This document shows, in pieces, positions 5,442-10,522 of a stretch of 10,522 nucleotides of DNA. The notes under the pieces are model-generated. The model was given only the letters and a program-made list of their open reading frames with translations. It did no database searches and had not been told where the DNA came from. Numbering within the stretch: position 1 is the first letter of the stretch; every line of letters starts with the position of its first letter. Origin of the DNA: Nitrospinota bacterium (GTDB lineage Bacteria; Nitrospinota_A; UBA7883; JADGGD01); assembly GCA_015229165.1 (NCBI GenBank), contig JADGCD010000061.1, positions 1 through 10,522 on the forward strand, in the 5' to 3' direction. The position numbers and the translations under genes were made by a program.

Positions 5442-6602
5442 ATGAGCAGGATCGTCCGGCGGGGAGGGTTCACCCTGATCGAACTGATCGGGGTGCTGGC
5501 GGTCATCGCCATCCTCGCCGGGATGATCCTGCCCAACGTCATCAACATGGTGCAGGACGCCGAGGGGGACTCGGAAGAGAAAACCCTCGAAGCGTTCGCC
5601 CGGGGGCTGGAGTCGTACATCATCCGGACCCGGACCATTCCCGACGCCACGCTGACCGGCGTCATCCCGGCCTGGGCGGCGGCCATCGCCGAAGAGGCGG
5701 GGACGGCGGCCGCCGACATCGCGGTCAACCGGCTGAAGAACCCCCGCTATTTCGTCTGGGAGACCGGGACCAACGTCAAGCCGACGATCCCCTATACCCA
5801 GACCGAAGTCGACGCCTCAAACGGAACCGGCGCCACCAACCCGGCGCCCCTGACCGTGGCCGGGGACAAACATCCCCGGGCGATGATCGTCAGCTCCATC
5901 GGCCCGCCGCTGACCGGTATCGCCGACGGGGGGCTGGCCACCGCCGCCTTCGACGTCCTGTGGGACTGGGACGGCTCCGCCGACATCCTGAACCTGACCG
6001 GCAAAGACCCGGTCTCGTTTCTGAAGGTCCAGCGGATCAACCTGGCATCCCTCTTTTTCGACGTCTCCCTGCGGAGCCAGCCGATCACCCAGTTCGGCAC
6101 AGCGTATATCCCGGTGGGAAGCGCCATTGGAAGCATGTTTACCCTGATAAGCATCCCGGCCAACGTCAGCCTGACCGGGGTGACCAGCCAGTGTCCCAAC
6201 GCCCTTTCCAACGTCGGGGTGACAACCTATACGGTCGACCATTCGACGCTGGGGAGTCTGATCGCCGCCACCAATTCCGGCACGGGCGCCACTTCGGGGG
6301 CCACCCCCACGGCGGTCACCGGGGCCGCAGGAACCCTGACTACCACTCTTGCCGGGGCCGCCACCACCACCGGCAATTCCATCGGCGTAGAGGTGACCTA
6401 TCAGGCCACCCCCAGCTACCAGTTGGCCACCGGCACGGTGACGCAGGTTCCCCCCGGCGCCTCCGTCTCCATGGCGGTCATCAAGGACACGCCGCTCAAC
6501 CTCTACAGCAACGACGGGGCGACGATTCTCCAGACTGTCTATGTCGCCTTCAACGACAGCTTCTGGTACACCCCCGGTCCGCCGGAAGCGTGGGGTCGCT
6601 AG
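5442..6602 (+). CDS. large type IV pseudopilin with class III signal peptide
   Basis: This is a second filament subunit, 386 aa, much longer than a typical major pseudopilin. The leader MSRIVRRGG is followed by FTLIELIGVLAVIAILAGM, with cleavage after Gly9, mature Phe10 and the conserved Glu at mature position 5. The globular region begins with a charged helix (DAEGDSEEKTLEAFARGLESYI). The distal half is rich in Thr, Gly and Ala (NSGTGATSGATPTAVTGAAG and on), like extended beta-rich surface domains. One cysteine (SQCPN) is present, so no internal disulfide forms. Two ATGs stand together at 5439 and 5442; the Shine-Dalgarno AAAGGA (5431-5436) is 2 nt from the first but 5 nt from the second, which favours 5442. 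The gene ends 3 nt before the next ATG. Its size suggests a tip or minor pilin, but that is inference. Confidence 0.92.
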   Translation: MSRIVRRGGFTLIELIGVLAVIAILAGMILPNVINMVQDAEGDSEEKTLEAFARGLESYIIRTRTIPDATLTGVIPAWAAAIAEEAGTAAADIAVNRLKNPRYFVWETGTNVKPTIPYTQTEVDASNGTGATNPAPLTVAGDKHPRAMIVSSIGPPLTGIADGGLATAAFDVLWDWDGSADILNLTGKDPVSFLKVQRINLASLFFDVSLRSQPITQFGTAYIPVGSAIGSMFTLISIPANVSLTGVTSQCPNALSNVGVTTYTVDHSTLGSLIAATNSGTGATSGATPTAVTGAAGTLTTTLAGAATTTGNSIGVEVTYQATPSYQLATGTVTQVPPGASVSMAVIKDTPLNLYSNDGATILQTVYVAFNDSFWYTPGPPEAWGR

Positions 6603-6605
6603 GCC

Positions 6606-8025
6606 ATGTCGGTCATACCCAAGCCGCACAAGGGGTTCAAGGACGTCCTGACGGTCCGTATCTTCCACGGCCATTTCAAGGCGGTCCATTTCCTGCGCGG
6701 CGTGGTGAAGGGGGTCTACCACCACCCCGACCCGGTGGCGAACCTCGACGACATCTCCCACGCCCTCGACCGGGCGCTGGCCGTCACCGCCTTCAAGGGG
6801 AAGCTGGTCACGTTCCTCTACGAAGGGGAGGCGATGGACCACTCCTTCGTCACCACCCCCCCGATGGAGGCCAAAGACCTGCGTCTCTTCCTCGCCCGCA
6901 AGGCGGAGCAGGAGAAACCGTTCGAGGGAAAGGCCGCCTTCTCCTTCACCACCACCGCTTCCCCCAAGGGGGGGCATATCGTCCTTCTGACCATCGCCCC
7001 CAAAGCCTTCGTCGATGGCCTGACCGAACTGTGCCGCGCCCGGGGGCTCTTCATCCAGAAGCTGATTCCCGCCTCCGCCGTCATGGGGCACCTGATGAGC
7101 CAGATGGGCTACGCCCGCGAAACCGTCATCGGCGTGGTGGCCGAGGTGGGGGGGCGCCTGTCGCTCCTCGTCGGCAAGGGGGACGGCTCGCTGATGTTCG
7201 ACCGCCACTTCAACTACGACTGGCGGCAGACGAAAGAGGCCGAGCGGATCGGCCGGGAGATCGAGCGGAGTCTCCTGTTCGCCAAACAGCAGTTCGGCCA
7301 GGCGCCGGAGGCGGTGATCTTCATCGGCGACTACACCGACGAGTTCTCCGAGCGGATGAAGAGCCTCATCACCCTGCCGGTGGTCATCGGCCAGCATCAG
7401 ACCTACGAACATTACTGGCTCACCGAAGCCCGCCAGATCAAACGAATCCACCCCTCCAACCTGATTCCCGCCTCCGTGCGCAGCGAATCGACCCGCCACG
7501 CCCTCACCAAGGTGGTCACCGTACTGGTGGCCCTCTTCTGGATCGGGGCGCTCGGCTCCGCCGCGCTGGTGGAGGTGATCCTGGCCGCCACCGTCCGGGG
7601 CGCCGAGAACCAGGGGAGCGAGCTGGCCCGTCTACAGGAGGAGAAGGAGCGGTGGCAGGGGGCGCGCGAGGAGCTGGCCCGCCGCAAGGAGATCGTCGAT
7701 CTGATCGCCTCCCCCCCCCCCTCCCGCCCCCGGCTGGTTCCTCGGCTATCTGGGGGACGTGGTCCCCGAAGGGGTCGCGCTGAGCCGGGTCGACATCGCC
7801 GGGCAGGAAGGGGGATGGAGCGTCGCCCTGCACGGGACCACCGTCCTCCCCCCGCAAGAGGTCGCCCCCACCCTGGCCGCGCTGGAGAAGGGGCTGGTGG
7901 AAGGCCCCTACCGGCTGACGGTGGAGGGGAGCTGGCGGAAAGGGTGGCTCGACGACCTGGCCAAAGGGGGCGCCGCCACACCCGACCGGCGCTTCATCTT
8001 CGAACTGAAAGGGGGCTTCCGGTGA
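6606..8025 (+). CDS. GspL/MshI-like (PilM-PilN) inner-membrane assembly protein, frame broken at an 11-C tract
   Basis: This protein would recruit the ATPase to the inner-membrane alignment complex. Residues 1-295 form a PilM/GspL-like actin-fold domain (VIGVVAEVGGRLSLLVGKG resembles the second phosphate loop), followed by a membrane segment (about 302-324), a coiled coil (about 333-365) and a PilN-like periplasmic domain. Homology stops at the C tract 7711-7721, after IAS. The PilN-like continuation (WFLGYLGDVVPEGVALSRVDI to FELKGGFR) is in the other frame, ending at TGA 8023-8025. With one C fewer, the gene reads through as about 472 aa. As written, the first frame stays open and runs through roughly 100 Arg/Pro/Gly-rich residues into the next gene, ending at 8645 (679 aa). 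The cause may be sequencing error, slippage or mutation. The ATG follows the previous stop by 3 nt, suggesting coupled translation. Classical DIG of phosphate loop 1 is missing. Confidence 0.82.
7711..7721 (+). repeat. 11-bp C homopolymer causing a frame break
   Basis: Eleven consecutive Cs lie between T7710 and T7722, at the junction of the coiled coil and the PilN-like domain. Upstream coding is in the frame of 6606; downstream coding (tgg at 7735) is shifted by one. Ten Cs would restore one frame. Confidence 0.95.
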
Positions 8026-8645
8026 GTCTTGACGCCCTCTTCGACCGCGAGAACATCCGCTTCTGGATCCGGCGGCGCCTCCCCTCCAAGGTGGCGCTGG
8101 TGGTCGGCATGGCCATCCCCGCGCTCATCCTCTATGTCACCTTCACCTACCGCGCCCCCCTCATCCAGCAGGCGCAACAGCAGATGGTGGTGGCCAACGC
8201 GGTGGAGAGCGAGCTGATCGGCCTCAAGAGCGGCTGGTCCGACGAAGAGGCCCGCCGTATCACCGACGACTACCGGGCCACCGTCGACAGCCTCGTCGGC
8301 TCCTACGACGAGCTCGCCGGGTGGCTGGCCGACGTGGGGGAGACCGCCCGTCTCTCCGGGTTCCGGATGGCCTATCAGCTCTCCCCGCCGCTCCCCGTCG
8401 AAGAGGCGCCCGCGGAGCTGACCCGGTTGCCGGTGTCGGTCACCCTCGAATCGACGCAGCAGTCGTCCGGCTACCTGACGATGCTGGCCCTCATGCGCCA
8501 TCTGGTCGAGAGCCGTCCCGGCGTCACCATGACCGGCGCCGTCGTTCACGGTGACCCGGTCCGGGGGGCCACCAAACTCGAGTTCACCCTCGGGCTGGTC
8601 ACCACCATCGGCGCCGGAGACACCGCGCCCGAGGGGGCGGTCTGA
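8022..8645 (+). CDS. PilO/GspM-like inner-membrane assembly protein
   Basis: This 207-aa bitopic protein should pair with the PilN-like domain of its upstream neighbour in the alignment complex. A short cytoplasmic stretch (SLDALFDRENIRFWIRRRLPSK) is followed by one membrane segment (about 24-46), a helical coiled-coil-like stalk (about 48-110) and a C-terminal alpha/beta domain (about 115-195, with LPVSVTLESTQQSSGYLTML and VVHGDP) resembling the ferredoxin-like fold of PilO/GspM. Assignment rests on architecture and gene order because the family is weakly conserved. The start is GTG at 8022, overlapping the upstream TGA (8023-8025) by two bases, with AAAGGGGG (8008-8015) 6 nt before it. Its frame is the one in which the broken upstream gene continues, so as sequenced a fusion is possible. 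The stop overlaps the next ATG by one base. Confidence 0.82.
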   Translation: MSLDALFDRENIRFWIRRRLPSKVALVVGMAIPALILYVTFTYRAPLIQQAQQQMVVANAVESELIGLKSGWSDEEARRITDDYRATVDSLVGSYDELAGWLADVGETARLSGFRMAYQLSPPLPVEEAPAELTRLPVSVTLESTQQSSGYLTMLALMRHLVESRPGVTMTGAVVHGDPVRGATKLEFTLGLVTTIGAGDTAPEGAV

Positions 8646-9163
8646 TGCTCAAGAAATTCTTCAACAGCCCCCTTTTCGTCGGCCTGATGGCGATGGCGGC
8701 GGTCGGCGTGGTCTATATCAACGTCATCCTGCCGCTGATCGGCGACACGCGCCTGCCGCGCAGCGTGCGGGAGCCGCTGGCCGCCCTCACCGGCGCCGTC
8801 GCCGAATCGTCGCCGACCCTGGCCGCGCTCAACCCGTTCGACCGTTCGGCCGCCGGATGGGTCGAAACCCCCGGACGCGATCCCTTCCTGCCGCATCCGG
8901 TCCCCGAGGGACCGACCGGCCCGGACGGAGAGACCGAAGCCCTCCCCCGGGCCGCCGACCTCTTCACCCTGGCCGGGACCATGATCGATCCCGGCGCCCG
9001 GCTCGCCTCGGTCAACGGCCGGATGGTCCGCGAGGGGGACCAACTTCACGAGTACCGGATCGACCGCATCGAGCCGGGGCTCGTCTGGCTCACCGGCCCC
9101 CGGGGGGCGGAGTCGATCTCCGTCGCCGCCTCCACCGCCAAAGCAACAAAAGAGAACCGATGA
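8645..9163 (+). CDS. PilP/GspC-like periplasmic linker protein
   Basis: This 172-aa protein has one N-terminal membrane segment (about 9-32), a Pro/Ala-rich linker, the motif GRDPF (77-81) and a small beta domain (about 104-160: FTLAGTMIDPGARLASVNGRMVREGDQL and what follows). The xRxPF motif followed by a domain that carries a bound-substrate-like G-x-hydrophobic-x-D pattern is characteristic of PilP and the HR domain of GspC, which bind the periplasmic N-domains of the secretin and tie it to the inner membrane. PilP is usually a lipoprotein; here a membrane helix replaces the lipobox, as in GspC and MshK-type proteins. GAGGGGG (8631-8637) lies 7 nt before the ATG, which overlaps the upstream stop (TGATG). 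The stop overlaps the secretin start by four bases (ATGA). Confidence 0.82.
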   Translation: MLKKFFNSPLFVGLMAMAAVGVVYINVILPLIGDTRLPRSVREPLAALTGAVAESSPTLAALNPFDRSAAGWVETPGRDPFLPHPVPEGPTGPDGETEALPRAADLFTLAGTMIDPGARLASVNGRMVREGDQLHEYRIDRIEPGLVWLTGPRGAESISVAASTAKATKENR

Positions 9164-10522
9164 GAGCTCCCTTGATGATACTTCGCCGCACGGTCGCCGC
9201 ACGGTTCCTGCCGCTGGCGGTGGGCCTGCTCCTTTCCGCCTGCGCCAGCGATCCGGCGCCCACGCCGACGGCGCCCCCCCGGGTCGGCGCCGCCGCGCCG
9301 CAGGAAGGAGCGCCCCCCTTCACCCTCGACGACCGGCTGGGCCTTGTCCTGCCCGCCGATGCGGCCACGACCGACGACCGGATGCCCGGGGGAGAGTTCT
9401 CCTTCGACTACACCGGCGACGTCGAAGGGGCGGTCAAGATGTTCGCCGAGCGGTACGACCTGAACGTCATCATCGCCCCCGACGTGGCGCAGGGGTCTCC
9501 GGCCTCCGTCTCGGTCTCCTTCAAGGGGCTCCCCTTCGACCGGGCCATGGAGGCGTTGCTGACCACCTATGGCTACCACTGGGACTACGAGGGGGGGCTC
9601 TGGCGGGTCTACCAGTTCGAGACCCGGATCTTCGCCATCGACTACCTGCGGCTCATCCGGCAGGGGACCGGCTCCGCCCAGGCCAACCTGGCCAGCAAGG
9701 GCGGGGGGGGCGGCAGCTCCTCCGACGGCGTCACCATCGGCCATCGGGACACCATCGACTTCTGGAAAGAGCTGTCCGACCAGCTCAAGACCATGCTCTC
9801 CAAAAACGGGCGGCTCATCCTGAACGACACCGCCGGGATCGTGCAGGTGACCGACCGGCACGCCAACATGGCCCAGATCGACCGGTTCATCAAGACCCTC
9901 ACCGGCTCCGCCCACCGGCAGGTGGAGATCGAAGTGAAGATCTTCGAAGTGACCCTCAACGACCACTCGGCGCTGGGGATCGACTGGACCCGCGTCACCC
10001 TCGACGCCGGGCTGGGGGTGTTCAACACCGCCGTCACCTACTCCGCCGCCGCCCCCGCCATGTTCGGCGACGTCCGCACCCCCAGCATGGGGATGACCTA
10101 CAACCGGGGGGACTTCACCGCCGTCCTCTCGGCGCTCAAGGAGCAAGGGGAGCTTTCCATCGTCTCTCAGCCGAAGATCACCGTTCTCAACAACCAGCCG
10201 GCGCTCATCAAGGTCGGCACCGACCAGCCCTACTTCACCCGGCAGTCGAACACCGCCAACAGCGGGTCGAATACGGAGATCACCTACGAGACCAACTACA
10301 TCACCATCGGCGTGGTCCTGTCGGTGACGCCGCAGATCAGCGACGACGGGCAGGTGATCCTCAACGTCACGCCGATGGTCTCCCGGTTGCTGGGGATGGA
10401 AACCATCAACAACCCTCTCACCAACGAGCAGGCAGCCTCCGCGCCGATCATCGACGTCAAGCAGTCCTCCACCCTGGTCCGCATCAAGGACGACCAGATG
10501 GCGGTCATCGCCGGGCTCATCA
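9160..10522 (+). CDS. secretin lipoprotein of the GspD/PilQ/MshL family (3' end outside window)
   Basis: Secretins form the gated outer-membrane channel for the filament or substrate. 454 codons are visible with no stop. The N-terminus is a lipoprotein signal with lipobox LLSAC, lipidated at Cys28. A Pro/Ala linker leads to an STN/N0-type domain (about 79-150, FSFDYTGDVEGAVKMFAERY), then a second N-domain with a Gly/Ser-rich loop (KGGGGGSSSDG, about 180-190) and the LILNDTAGIVQVTDRHANMAQIDRF strand-helix. The secretin domain begins about residue 255 (VEIEVKIFEVTLNDHSALGI) and includes VSQPKITVLNNQPALIKVG and the late strands (SVTPQISDDGQVILNVTPMV; SSTLVRIKDDQMAVIAGLI). The protein is thus within about 50-100 residues of its end. 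The order and the compact N-domains resemble MshL more than GspD, but this is judged by eye. Translation is probably coupled to the PilP-like gene. Confidence 0.95.
   Translation, partial: MRAPLMILRRTVAARFLPLAVGLLLSACASDPAPTPTAPPRVGAAAPQEGAPPFTLDDRLGLVLPADAATTDDRMPGGEFSFDYTGDVEGAVKMFAERYDLNVIIAPDVAQGSPASVSVSFKGLPFDRAMEALLTTYGYHWDYEGGLWRVYQFETRIFAIDYLRLIRQGTGSAQANLASKGGGGGSSSDGVTIGHRDTIDFWKELSDQLKTMLSKNGRLILNDTAGIVQVTDRHANMAQIDRFIKTLTGSAHRQVEIEVKIFEVTLNDHSALGIDWTRVTLDAGLGVFNTAVTYSAAAPAMFGDVRTPSMGMTYNRGDFTAVLSALKEQGELSIVSQPKITVLNNQPALIKVGTDQPYFTRQSNTANSGSNTEITYETNYITIGVVLSVTPQISDDGQVILNVTPMVSRLLGMETINNPLTNEQAASAPIIDVKQSSTLVRIKDDQMAVIAGLI

Noticed and set aside
5817..7499. Minus-strand open frame of 560 codons opposite the second pseudopilin and the GspL-like gene
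   Set aside because: It crosses two well-supported plus-strand genes and has no domain resemblance; high GC makes stops rare on the opposite strand.
5960..7783. Plus-strand open frame of 607 codons in another frame
   Set aside because: It overlaps pseudopilin and GspL-like genes whose motifs are clear, and its own translation is Arg/His/Pro-rich with no family signature.
9703..9710. 8-G tract in the secretin as a second slippage site
   Set aside because: The frame is continuous through it, as part of a glycine-rich loop, and eight bases is short for phase variation.
9046..10146. Minus-strand open frame of 366 codons opposite the secretin
   Set aside because: The secretin frame is conserved throughout, and the minus-strand translation has no recognisable domain.

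Overview
The window is GC-rich, densely coded and comes from a diderm (Gram-negative) bacterium: it encodes an outer-membrane secretin, two proteins with lipoprotein signal sequences (LAGC and LSAC lipoboxes) and a trans-envelope type IV filament machine. The gene set fits a proteobacterium, possibly a deltaproteobacterium or relative, but nothing here fixes the taxon.

Layout. Positions 1-627 (minus strand) hold a secreted or lipoprotein cyclophilin-type peptidyl-prolyl isomerase whose 3' end lies outside the window. A 352-bp divergent intergenic region (628-979) carries a good sigma70-type promoter and a leader with alternative hairpins. Everything after it is on the plus strand: a 205-aa type IV pilin/pseudopilin (980-1597) followed by a strong hairpin; a second control region (1598-1780) with a TATAAT box and a structured leader; a GspE/PilB/MshE-type ATPase (1781-3481); a 125-bp imperfect palindrome (3479-3603); a GspF/PilC-type platform protein (3616-4830); a repetitive Asp/Asn/Gly/Lys-rich and Pro/Thr-rich exported protein (4882-5418); a second, larger pseudopilin (about 5442-6602); a GspL-like PilM-PilN protein (6606-8025, reading frame broken at an 11-C tract); a PilO/GspM-like protein (8022-8645); a PilP/GspC-like protein (8645-9163); and a secretin lipoprotein of the GspD/PilQ/MshL family (9160 to the window end).

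Together these encode one type IV filament machine of the type II secretion / MSHA-pilus class. The cytoplasmic ATPase drives the platform protein, which adds pseudopilin subunits to a short filament. The GspL/PilO/PilP-like proteins form the inner-membrane alignment complex and connect it to the secretin pore. The last five genes overlap or nearly touch, as in one operon. No prepilin peptidase, retraction ATPase or GspH-K-like minor pseudopilin set is visible, so those functions must be encoded elsewhere or be absent.

The most notable points are the 11-C tract that shifts the GspL-like gene into a frame fused to the next gene, the repetitive exported protein inside the assembly operon, the long palindrome that supplies the stop codon of the ATPase gene, and the substituted c-di-GMP-motif arginines in the ATPase N-terminal domain.
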